NCBI GenBank assembly: GCA_030068075.1
Contig: CM057835.1
Span: 36,755,715-36,819,714 of the forward strand
Reading direction: 5' to 3'
Length of the DNA: 64,000 nt
Source of the DNA: Paguma larvata
Lineage: Eukaryota > Chordata > Mammalia > Carnivora > Viverridae
Shown here one piece after another: positions 55,520 to 64,000 of this stretch (its first letter is position 1; each line of letters starts with the position of its first letter). Both the position numbers and the translations under genes were made by a program. Below the pieces are notes generated by a model. The model searched no databases and was not told the origin of the DNA. It saw only the letters and a list, made by a program, of their open reading frames with translations.

Positions 55520-57010
55520 GTCAGGAAGAAAGTCTGACAAGGGCTCTCATTTATGGTGGGTCTTGAAGGATGAGGAAGAGTGGACCGGTTGAGGATGGTT
55601 TGGGGAAAGGCAGAGTATGTGGGCATATATTCCAGAGCAGGAATGTGAAAGCAAATATGACCAGAGATTCGCAAATGACGAGTGTAATATGGCTGAAGGA
55701 CAGGGTGTGTGGAATGGAGAGGCGAGAGGGGTAGACAAGGAAAGGCCTGGTGTGTCCAGCTGCGACGTTTAGATGTAAGACATTGGCTAGCAGTCTGCAT
55801 GTGGGGTGAGAACACTCTAGGGTTGTGTGAGATGATATGCTGGGGTGTGGGAAGGAAGGGTGAAAACTCGGATGTCTGTCTGTAGTTTGAGAAAGGACTT
55901 TGTGGCATATGGACTGACATTGGTGCCCTTGCTTGATCTGCAAGTCAGACAGACGGAGGGACTTACCAGGTGCAAGGAATTGTGAGGGGAGGGTTAGGAT
56001 TCACCACACTGAGAGGGTGTCCCTAACCTCCTTATTCATTGTCAACGCAAACTGCAATTTGGTAGCAGTTTATGTGTGCTCGCTTAAGTGCATTTAGGTG
56101 TATTATCTCGTCTGACTAATCTAAGACTCAAAAAACAGATATGTGACATAAAAAGATTAAAGATAACATGAACGATATGAGTGTTAGTGAGTTTTCACAA
56201 AAGCCCTTGCAAAATTGAGAGATGATTTTGAAAAATGAGTATCGTAATTTCATAAGCTCATCCACTGATCTATTCCTGTGTTTGTACACCTGGTTCTCTG
56301 TGAGACGCGCTGTGCGGCGTAGACAGCCATCAAAGCAAACGTGGAAATAAAGTGCACTTGGAACCAGGTTTCGAGTCGCTTTATCACAAGGCAGTGAAAC
56401 TTTCTAAAACCGATGAAACATTTTCAACTATGTTACTCTCACTGAGAAACGTTTTAGTGATAACAAAATATTTTACCTATCATTAATAAATGCAATATAA
56501 AATAGTGTATATTGCATCTCTACCTCACCCTTTAAAATGTCAACTTTTATGTTTTCTTATGTGTACAATATATTAATGCAGCCATTGTAGCTCTGTATTA
56601 TTTACAAATGAATATGCATGTGTGAGATATGAAATGTTGTACTTACAGGAGTGTAGAGGCAGAAGCGAGCCAGAAAAGGTGTTAGAGCAAAGGTGTCTAT
56701 GGTCAGGTTTGTTGGCGTCAGTGTGGAACGGAGGCTGTTCTGGAAATTCACTCAGAAGGCTAGTATCTTGACCTGGAGGAAAGCTGGTAAGGACCTGGAG
56801 AGGAGGGACCAAAGCCTGTGGTCATGGGTAGGAAGGGATGTGTATGGTGGGGGAGGGGAGGGAGGGAACACGGGAAGGAGGAAGGGTTTGCAGGTCTGCA
56901 GCTGGCCAGTCTGAGTAAAAGGAGAAACCATTACTTGAGATGAAGAAATGAACAAGATACAGAGTTCAGTTCAGGACACATTAAGTCAGAGGTGCTCAAG
57001 GGATTCCACA
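55520..57010 (-). mobile_element. Antisense L2 LINE in two blocks
   Basis: Block one (about 55540-55960): 'ggtcttgaaggatgaggaag', 'atattccagagcaggaatgt', 'aaggcctggtgtgtccagct', matching antisense L2 (gaccttgaaggatgag...gcattccaggcag...). Block two (about 56650-57010): 'gagttcagttcaggacacat' and 'taagtcagaggtgctcaagg', matching antisense L2 further 5' (ggagttcagttttggacatgttaagtttgagatgcc). The order suits a single old minus-strand L2. The 56.0-56.6 kb middle is not recognisable as L2 and may be an insertion. The 190-codon minus frame here is an L2/SINE artefact. Confidence 0.5.
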
Positions 57011-57710
57011 GTGATGACTAGAGGGTGTTTTAAATATAATTCTGAAGCTCACGAGAGCTTGGAGATACAGAGTTTATAATAGCTTTAATTTCTCCATCTG
57101 CGGTCCTTCCTACAAGTGCCGGTCTTAAAATATATCCCTTTGTCTAAGACAAGTTAACACAACAGCTTAACGTTTACAATTATTTATAATAAAATGAAAA
57201 CAATTAGGAATCACGTTACCAATGCATAATGGGAAGGCCTTACTCAGCTGTCGATCTTAGGATTTTAATTGGGCATTTAGATGAATTTTGCATTCTGCTG
57301 GACCTCGCCAGAAGTGTCTTTTCCTTTGCTTGTTTTCTGTGTGTACTGTTTTGGTTATTTCTCAAATGTTATCTAGGCTATAGTTTATTATAAGATAGTG
57401 ACTCTCTCTCATACTACGTCGTTTTCACACTGAAAACTTTGTTGTTCAAGCCACACATCTATTTTCTCTTATGGTACCAGAGCAATTGGGAGCGTTTCTG
57501 ATTCTGTTGTACATGTGTCCCTTCTTTGGGAATCACAAGCGTCGTGAAACCATGGCCACCACCCTCTCCGTGTTGTTCACTGACCGACCTGGCAAAGCAT
57601 ACTTTTGCTGAGTTATGAGGATGTTTTTAACGCGGTGTCATTTTCCCCAACTCCTTACCTTGCACTTACTGAGAATTACAGATAACTGACCTGTTTAATT
57701 TTCAGGCTCC
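57011..57710. other. Unassigned sequence
   Basis: No gene or repeat recognised. Confidence 0.4.
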
Positions 57711-57724
57711 ATATAATTCTATTT

Positions 57725-57939
57725 GTTTTTTATTTTAGTTTTAGTTTTAGTTTTTAGTTTTTGAAAGAGAGAGGGAGAACGCGAGCAGGGGAGAGAGGCA
57801 GAGGAGAGAGAGTCTCAAGCAAGCCCCACGCTCGCACAGAGCCCGACTCAGGTCTCCATCTCACAACCATGAGATAGTGACCTGAACTGAAACTAAAGAG
57901 TCAGACACTTAACTGGCTGAGCCACCCAGGTGCACCCAT
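57725..57939 (-). mobile_element. CAN SINE with TTTTAG-repeat tail
   Basis: On the minus strand from 'gggtgcacctgggtggctca' to an unusual tail that is a (CTAAAA)n array (given strand 'ttttagttttagttttag', about 57733-57765). The 'gctgtcagc' body is missing. Target duplications 'atataattctattt' (57711-57724) and 'atataattctgttt' (57940-57953) differ at one base. Confidence 0.94.
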
Positions 57940-58130
57940 ATATAATTCTGTTTCTAACCATGTATCTCATGAAGAAGATTTTGTAATTAATGCCAAATAA
58001 GTATTTATTTAAAATTTGAAATTTCTTACAGCATGGTTTTGTGACAGGTCACTATTTAATATCTCAATCACTTATGCATGGTCTCCTTTATTAAGATGGA
58101 ATTAATTTTAGTGCAAAGACATATTTCTGC

Positions 58131-58265
58131 CCAATAGAATGCAAGCCCCATGAGGGCAAGGATTTTTGTCCATTTTGTTTTCTCTCTTCAGTATGTAGAA
58201 CTGTGTCCAGGACATGATAGATGATAAAGAAATATTTTTGAATAATCGAACGAATACATAAATAA
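58131..58265 (+). mobile_element. L2 LINE 3' end
   Basis: 'aatagaatgcaagccccatg', 'agggcaaggatttttgtcca', 'ttttgttttctctcttcagt' and 'ctgtgtccaggacatgatag' match the L2 3' terminus (agaatgtaagctccatgagggcagggatttttgtctgttttgttc). Confidence 0.78.
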
Positions 58266-59499
58266 GCTGAATAGAATCATAAATGTCTCAATTTTAATTC
58301 TTTCCATTTTTAAAAAATCCATATTATATTATGTTATTTCTCTGTAATCTAGCAACTCCATTAATTTTATTAAACATTCAGGTTAATATAAGTTTATTGT
58401 GAGATATTTACTTTCATACAAACAACAAATTTTAACCTTGCAGCATCTAGGAGAAAAAAATCCTTTTAATCTTCTTTTAGCTTGTAGGTTTACTAAAGAC
58501 TGCAAAGAAGTCTGAGTCCTCAGCAATATTTAGGGGGGAGGGTTTAAGTTTAGGCTTGAAATTAAAAGCTAGCATTCCTCAACAACAGTTATTTCCAGAA
58601 TATGGCGAAAAGGAAATAAATAAAAAGGAAATCTATAAATACATGAAAATAATAGAACATGAGACCAAGAAATCAATTTCTTAAAGGTAATAGCTGCCTG
58701 TACCAGTGAAGCTCTCAGCATATGGTACATTTCAAGGCGTTGCTAAAATTGCATTTAACCACATCCACAAATTCATTGTTGCCATTACCATAACCATTTT
58801 ACAAAACGTTTTAGCCCCCATCGAAAGTCTGAGAAGAGTAATTGGGGAAAAATGCCACTTAACTGGCTCGGAGAAATCCAGCTGCTGGGAGCTGTCACTG
58901 GCTCCGGGGACTCGGACAAGGCCCCCTGTCAGCGAGGATAATGATGAGGAGCGAGACCTGCAGTGGGCGGAGCGTCAGGCCCGCAACTCCCCAGTCGGTT
59001 GCCCTCTGAGAAACGCTAATGTGGTTTGCCATGCTGCCATGTGTCTCTTTGTTCTCCAAGAACCTCCATTCTGTTCACCACTCATGAGTGCACATTTCGC
59101 CTTATCTCCTAATTCGTAGTGTAAATGAGTAGACGCAGAGGGCTGAATATGCTCCTGTTGAGATTCCATAAGGCCCGATCACAACTCTTCTTCCTCCTCT
59201 TATTTTATTTTCATTTTTTGAAGATTAAACACATTTTGGACAAGTCAAAAACATTGCTATGTTAATTGCAAACAGATGCATGCCCTTCATGGTGATGATG
59301 ACATAGAAACGGGGACCAGGGACCCACATCGCTGCCACGAAGACCTTTATGGTGGGTTTAGATTTTCGTGGTTATCTCCAGAATTGTGGTATTTTTTGAT
59401 GCCAGGTCAGACTCACTCTGGCTAAATTCTGAATTGGCAATAAGTTCCTTATTCATAACAAACCCTAGCCAGCACCTAATGGAACCAAGTGCAATGCTT
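58266..59499. other. Unassigned sequence with a 138-codon open frame
   Basis: No repeat recognised. A plus-strand frame from an ATG at 58706 stays open to a TAG at 59117-59119 (137 residues). It crosses a locally G+C-richer patch (about 58860-59010). The translation has no signal peptide or motif that I recognise, and there is no splice or promoter evidence. It may be a chance frame or part of a conserved noncoding element. Confidence 0.3.
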
Positions 59500-59590
59500 T
59501 TTTTTTTTTTGACATACAAAAAACTGTACATATTTAATGTATACAATTGGATGAATTTGGAAATAAGCGTATGTCTGCCAAATGCAACAC
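59500..59590 (-). mobile_element. Antisense L1M 3' UTR fragment
   Basis: 'aaaaactgtacatatttaat', 'gtatacaattggatgaattt' and 'ggaaataagcgtatgtctgc' resemble antisense L1 3' UTR (aaattgtatatatttaaggtatacaatttgatgagtttgg). The T-run at 59499-59511 is on the expected side for an A tail. Confidence 0.5.
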
Positions 59591-59724
59591 GTTTGATCCT
59601 GACTTCTAGAGACCTCAGATCCTAGAAACAGCACCTAGCTGGCTTTACATGTGGGGAGAAAGTGCTGTGAATACAATGAAATCATCAAAAAGCCCAAATA
59701 TAGTCAAATAGTTAACATATTCTA

Positions 59725-59794
59725 TAACATATTATAATTCAGTTATTTGATGGATTATTTGGTAACATATTATAGTTCAGTTATTTGATGGATT
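59725..59794. repeat. Tandem duplication, period 38
   Basis: 'taacatattataattcagtt'-type unit of 32 bases at 59725-59756 recurs at 59763-59794 with one mismatch. AT-rich, not part of a recognised element. Confidence 0.92.
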
Positions 59795-60057
59795 TAATTA
59801 TTACTAAAAAAAGTTCAAATATATAAGAGCATGGAAAAAACAATACTTTAATATATTAAGAAACAAAAACAAGATTCAAAAGTTTTGATTCTTGCATATC
59901 CACTATGATGTCATTTGAGTAAAATGTTTCCATATGTTTCTATGCATAGGAAAGTAAATAAAGTTGGAGAAAATACTTTAAAGTGGTGGTATTTCTGGAT
60001 TACAGGGAATTTCTATTCTCATACTTTTCAGTTTGATCTATATCTATGTATAGATAT

Positions 60058-60430
60058 AGAGAGAGTGCCAGAGAGAGATAAGAGAGACAGAGAAAAGGAG
60101 ACAGAGAGAGAGTTTAAGGAATTGGCTCCCACAATTGTAGGATTGTTGTGGAGGCTGGCAAGTCAGAAATCCAAAGGACAAGCCAGTAGGCTGAAGATTT
60201 AAGTAAGAGTTAATGTTCCAGTCTTGAGACGAACTCCTTCTCTGGGAAACTTCAGTCATTTCTCTTGAAGCCTTTAACTCACTGGATGAAGCTCACCCAC
60301 ATTCTGGAGGGTGAAACCCATCTAAATCCCATCTAAATCCCATCTAAAAATACTCTCACAAAAACATCTACTCACGTTTGGCCAAACAACTGAGCATCAT
60401 AGCCTAGACAAGAGGATACCTCAGATTACC
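60058..60430 (+). mobile_element. Old mammalian interspersed repeat, family name uncertain
   Basis: A GA-rich start, then 'aaggaattggctcccacaat', 'tgtggaggctggcaagtcag', 'gtcttgagacgaactccttc', 'actggatgaagctcacccac', 'attctggagggtgaaaccc' and 'ctgagcatcatagcctagac'. These follow a common mammal-wide repeat (aaggaattggctcacacgattgtggaggctggcaag...ttggatgaggcccacccacattatggaggg). Three direct copies of 'cccatctaaat' lie at 60317-60349. Confidence 0.6.
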
Positions 60431-61000
60431 CATCACAACTTTCAAGCAATTCCTACCCCTCTTTCTTTCTAGAAATACGCAGATTTTCGAGGCAGGTGTT
60501 ACTTCCTTCCCCAGGCAGTCCATGGACTTTTCATGTCCATTTTCATTTTCCCATCATGGTTCAGGGGAGTGAGGCAGCCTCAATGCCCCAGCAGTGCAGG
60601 GGAATTTGGAATTCTTGCTCAGAATGCTAGGACAGCAACCCTACCTCCGAGGTGGAATGGGGTACTGCCGGGAAACTGCAAGATGGCCACCATGGAAGGC
60701 AGAACAGGAAGATGGCCTTCAGTCCCTGAAGTAAGCCAACCCTAACTTTTGTCCTTCCTCCGCATTTTCAGTTACCAAACTGCTTATTTCCTCTAGTTCT
60801 TCTGTTACATACAACCATGTTTCTACGAATACGTTGTCTTTTCCAGTTTTCCAACAAATACAGATTACTTTTATAAGGAAACTATTTATTACATTCATCG
60901 ATTCTAAGGAAAACTTTTTTTGCATTTTAAACTTCTGAAATTGGAATGTGCCATAGCACGTCATAACTTAATACAGCTTTCTTTTATAGTGTATATAAAA
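60431..61000. other. Unassigned sequence
   Basis: No gene or repeat recognised. Confidence 0.4.
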
Positions 61001-61011
61001 AACAATGATGT

Positions 61012-61207
61012 CAGGGACATCTGGGTGGCTCAATTGGTTGAGTGTCAGACTTCAGCTCAGGTCATGCTCTCATGGTTTATGGGTTCAAGTCTCACATTGG
61101 GCTCAGAGCCTGGAGCCTGCTTTGGATTCTGTGTCTCCTTCTCTCTCTGCCCCTACTCTACTCACTCCCTGTCTCTCAAAAATAAATAAAACATAAAACA
61201 AACAAAC
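61012..61207 (+). mobile_element. CAN SINE (SINEC_Fc type) with body deletion
   Basis: Head 'agggacatctgggtggctca', then 'cacattgggctcagagcctg': the 'tgtgctgacag' stretch between the two GCTC words is missing. CT-rich segment and tail 'aaataaataaaacataaaac' with a (CAAA)n end. Target duplications 'aacaatgatgt' are at 61001-61011 and 61209-61219. Confidence 0.95.
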
Positions 61208-61394
61208 AAACAATGATGTGTCTTATGTCCAGTAATGTTTTAGACTTGATAAAAAATATGATGTCTTTGACTGGATAAAAATTATTTTTAAGAGAGAGAG
61301 AATGCAAATGCCCAGGATACTTGGAGGGATGCACCCTATACTCCTGGGATCATATGGTGACCTGGATGCCTCTACATTTCTGGAATAGTCCAAG

Positions 61395-61633
61395 TGTTAG
61401 GGCTAATCGGGACTAACTCCATTTTGTTTAAGGGCAAACTGAGACTGACTCCATTTTGAGTCCCCAGTGCCTACGCAGAAGCTTAAAACCTGCAACTTTC
61501 CAGTTCCAAAAGAACCACGCCCAGTGACCTATGTAACAGGACTCTGACCCTCCTCAGCCAATCGGCTAGGGTCACGACCATCAACCCTCCCAGTATCCTA
61601 GCCCCCTTTGAAACTCTTGGGTTTTTGGAACAT

Positions 61634-61678
<45 letters not shown>

Positions 61679-61802
61679 ACCCACCGCTGCATTGGTACAG
61701 GTATGAGATTGAGCTGGAGCTAGCTCGAATAAAGGCTCTTTGTTCTTGCATCAGGTTCAGCTCCCTGGTGGTTCTTGGGGTTCCTGAATTCTGGGCATAA
61801 CA
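61395..61802 (+). mobile_element. Solo LTR of an endogenous retrovirus
   Basis: The element starts TGTTAG and ends ATAACA (canonical TG...CA). It is flanked by the 4-bp direct repeat CAAG at 61391-61394 and 61803-61806. Four-base duplications are typical of gammaretrovirus-like (ERV1) elements. Inside are a CCAAT box (61558-61562), no obvious TATA box, a (CT)21 tract (61635-61676) and an AATAAA polyadenylation signal (61728-61733), all on the plus strand. No gag, pol or env sequence or second LTR is present, so this is a recombined solo LTR. The specific ERV family is not known to me. Confidence 0.85.
61635..61676. repeat. (CT)21 microsatellite inside the LTR
   Basis: There are 21 uninterrupted CT units between the CCAAT box and the polyadenylation signal. 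It probably lies in or just upstream of the transcribed part of the LTR. Likely length-polymorphic. Confidence 0.95.
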
Positions 61803-62069
61803 CAAGAAGAAATCAATAACCTAGAAGCTGGCCCTGCTGTACTAAATATTTAAAGACTGACACAAACTTGACTGATTAGAGAACACTTGGTTTTCCATAT
61901 TGAAAATGGGAGCAAATCTTTTCCTTTCAAAGACTCTGATGCATTTTCAACATCTGTTTTCTTTTCTTTGACTCTATGGTTTAGTGTTACTTTTAGTTTC
62001 AAATGGTTTCAAAATCAACTCCCTCAGTCATGCCATTACAGGCTTCTGTAGATATGACTAATACATTAA

Positions 62070-62272
62070 CGTTTTAAAAAATGTTTGTTTATTTTTGAGA
62101 GATAGGGAAAATCTGAGTAGAGGGGAGGCAAAGAGAGAGGGAGACAAAGGATGCAAAGCAGGCTGCAGTAGACAGCAGCGAGCCTGATGTGGGGTTCAAA
62201 CTCATAGACTGGAGATCATGATCTGAGCCAAAGTTGGATGCTTAACCAACTTAGCCACCCAGGCATCCCAAC
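62070..62272 (-). mobile_element. CAN SINE with long perfect target duplication
   Basis: On the minus strand from 'tgggatgcctgggtggctaa' through a diverged body to the tail. The 18-bp target duplication 'atatgactaatacattaa' is perfect (62052-62069 and 62273-62290), although the SINE body itself is fairly diverged. Confidence 0.95.
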
Positions 62273-62334
62273 ATATGACTAATACATTAATAATAACAAT
62301 AATAATATCATACATTACCTAATATTATATTTTT

Positions 62335-62490
62335 AAAACCTAAAAAAAAATTTAGATCTATTATGTGATTTGATTCCAGTAACAATTCTGTGAGTAAAGC
62401 AGGTTATTATGATCTTTTTAGTATTCAAGAGACTTACTCAGTGTCACAGAGTAGTTGGTAGAGGTAGGACTTCCAGTGGACTAGAAAGGA
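62335..62490 (+). repeat. MIR SINE fragment
   Basis: 'gattccagtaacaattctgt', 'gagtaaagcaggttattatg', 'ttactcagtgtcacagagta' and 'gttggtagaggtaggacttc' follow MIR (cctcacaacaaccctatgaggtaggtactatt...cttgcccaaggtcacacagctagtaagtggcagagc). Confidence 0.65.
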
Positions 62491-63049
62491 AAGGCTGATA
62501 AATGAAGTTTTATTGTCTGAAGTTATGATCTGTGTCATTAGCAAAGATAGAATACAATTTTAGGGTTTTTTTCAAACTCTGGTTCAAGGTTAAGGTCACC
62601 AATTCACGACCATCTTTCTGTTCTCATGTATATTCCTCACTAAAAATGATCATTGTTTAACTGAGGCCATTGTGATTCCCCCATCTTGAAAAGGCCCTTT
62701 GTATTCTGTGTTAACTCACACTGTCCTGTAAATAATTCAACAGTGAACCATCCCAAGAACTAAGGTCTTAAGCAATATTATAATTTATTCGATTAATTTG
62801 AATTTTTAAGATGGTTTGGAATGTATATTGCTTTTACATTTTCCTAAACTAGATCAGGTAGAAGTTACAGAGAAAGGACAGGGAAATAATGACAAGTTAG
62901 AATATAGGAAGTAGAATGAATTCAGGGAAAACTCTCAAGTAACTACATCTTTTACTTCTATTCCCATTTATAAAAATCTCTGCTTGTTGTGAACTATGGT
63001 CCCATCTTATCTGGCTACACTGACTATATTTTGTTTTAGTTATTTTTTC
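62491..63049. other. Unassigned sequence
   Basis: No gene or repeat recognised. The 93-codon minus frame at 62897-63178 runs into an L2 end. Confidence 0.4.
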
Positions 63050-63180
63050 CCACATCCTCCTCTTCACTATATGACGCATTTCTGGAAGGCAGGGACTACG
63101 TCTTACTTTTCTCTCGGGCATATTCTTTCTAGCATACCACCTGGCACATAACAGATGCTCAAGGCATGTTGGCTGCACGG
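63050..63180 (+). mobile_element. L2 LINE 3' end
   Basis: 'tggaaggcagggactacgtc', 'ttacttttctctcgggcata' and 'accacctggcacataacaga', followed by 'tgctcaaggcatgttggctg', match the L2 3' terminus (gagggcagggaccatgtc...gtgcctggcacatagtaggtgctcaataaatg). Confidence 0.72.
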
Positions 63181-63497
63181 CTGTGCAGGGGGAGAGATGG
63201 GGTGGTCTTTATTTTCCTAGAGAAGTCAGCGGGCTCATCTGTTGAAAATTAAGAAGTAAGATCTCATTTGGGGACCTGAAAGTGTGAAAGAGAAATTTCT
63301 AAATTTAAGTCATAGGATTTCCGGGGAACAGAAGATTCCAGGTGAGGTGGGCAGCCCCGGGATTTGGGCAGATGGGGGATTATCAAGAGCTTGCTGCTTC
63401 TATTTTTTGTAAGACAACAGCAGTGACTTAGGTAGATGGGATATTTGGGTCTTTTGATCTCGATTTCTCACTGATTTATGGCAGTAAATAGTAGCAA
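63181..63497. other. Unassigned sequence
   Basis: No gene or repeat recognised. Confidence 0.4.
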
Positions 63498-63717
63498 AAA
63501 AAATTTTTAAGATTATTTATTTATTTTGAGAGAGAGAGACAATGAGAGAGCATGAGCAGGGAAGATGCAGAGAGAGAGGGTGAGAGAGAATCCCAAGCAG
63601 GCTCTGTGCTGGTAGTGCAGAGCCTGATGCAGGGCTTGAACCCACAAACCGTGAGATCATGACCTGAGTCCAAATCAAGAGTTGGATGCTTAACTGACTG
63701 AGCCACCCAGGTGCCCC
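63498..63717 (-). mobile_element. CAN SINE
   Basis: On the minus strand from 'ggggcacctgggtggctcag' through 'gttcaagccctgcatcaggc' to an A-rich tail. The body has 'ctggtagtgcagagcctgat' (given strand) in place of the usual cat-type body, and an extra 'caaatcaagagt' near the head. Confidence 0.94.
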
Positions 63718-64000
63718 AGTAACCAACATTTTTTAAGTCTAAGCATTTTTCTTATTTTCTTTGTGAAGACCATTTATGGAAACACAACTATGGTTATTTA
63801 GTACTCTCTGGTAAGATACGGCAATGTAGTATCTTGCTTTATTTAGTTGGAATATGCCCTGTAAATTTCTAGGAAATTCACCAAAAGAAAGATTCCATTT
63901 AGTAAGGCAAGACAATGTTTTAGGTAAGTCATTAAAGTAAAACAAAGAGAAAATCTTTATATATACCTCAAATCCTGACCATAATGTAGTCTTTATTTAT
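63718..64000. other. Unassigned sequence at the window end
   Basis: AT-rich. No gene or repeat recognised. Confidence 0.4.

Noticed and set aside
55348..55920. 190-codon minus-strand open frame
   Set aside because: It covers the SINE at 55299-55493 and antisense L2 sequence. No protein family is recognisable beyond the repeat origin.
6917..63717. tRNA-Lys genes at the many 'tgggtggctcag' heads
   Set aside because: The tRNA-like parts belong to SINEs with bodies, CT segments and A tails. The cloverleafs are degraded and none stands alone, so no functional tRNA gene is called.
1..64000. CRISPR arrays, operons, rRNA genes, prophage or plasmid features
   Set aside because: The SINE, LINE, hAT and LTR content shows this is a mammalian nuclear genome. 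Repeats are interspersed, not regularly spaced, and no bacterial-style gene is present.

Overview
This is a mammalian nuclear genomic window with no intact protein-coding gene that I can recognise. The lineage can be read from its repeats. About 25 copies of a tRNA-Lys-derived SINE occur on both strands. The commonest type has the head 'cctgggtggctcag', the body 'gctgacagctcagagcctgg', a CT-rich stretch and an A-rich tail ending in AATAAA-like repeats. This is the carnivore CAN SINE in the form I know from cats (SINEC_Fc type), so the DNA is most likely from a felid. Family names in this annotation come from remembered consensus sequences, not from a database search.

Layout. 1-6.6 kb: old repeats (MIR), a 5'-truncated plus-strand L1 (about 2.16-4.24 kb) and single-copy sequence. 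6.6-17 kb: SINEs, L2 and L1 fragments in AT-rich sequence. 17.2-20.3 kb: a long, much-interrupted plus-strand L2 with a recognisable reverse-transcriptase remnant. It carries an antisense L1 insertion, a single SINE and a SINE-spacer-SINE composite. 20-31.5 kb: MIR, L2, L1M and hAT fragments, a nested SINE pair at 25.3-25.8 kb, and long unassigned stretches. 31.56-32.06 kb: a processed RPL32 pseudogene on the minus strand, next to an unidentified coding-like minus-strand remnant. 33-48 kb: MER5A-like hAT copies, a palindromic hAT element, a recent felid L1 with target-site duplications, and an antisense L1 hit twice by SINEs at nearly the same spot. 49.4-50.5 kb: a CpG island with a consensus splice donor on the minus strand at 50236/50235, which looks like an untranslated first exon whose gene would run toward lower coordinates. 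51-64 kb: MIR, L2 and SINE copies, and a solo LTR (61395-61802) with a 4-bp target duplication.

Functionally the window reads as intergenic or intronic DNA around one candidate promoter. Nothing here resembles an operon, CRISPR array, rRNA gene, functional tRNA gene or multi-gene system. The most useful observations are the CpG-island exon, the solo LTR, the SINE composite, the long L2 and the retropseudogene. I saw no convincing sign of a previously undescribed biological system.
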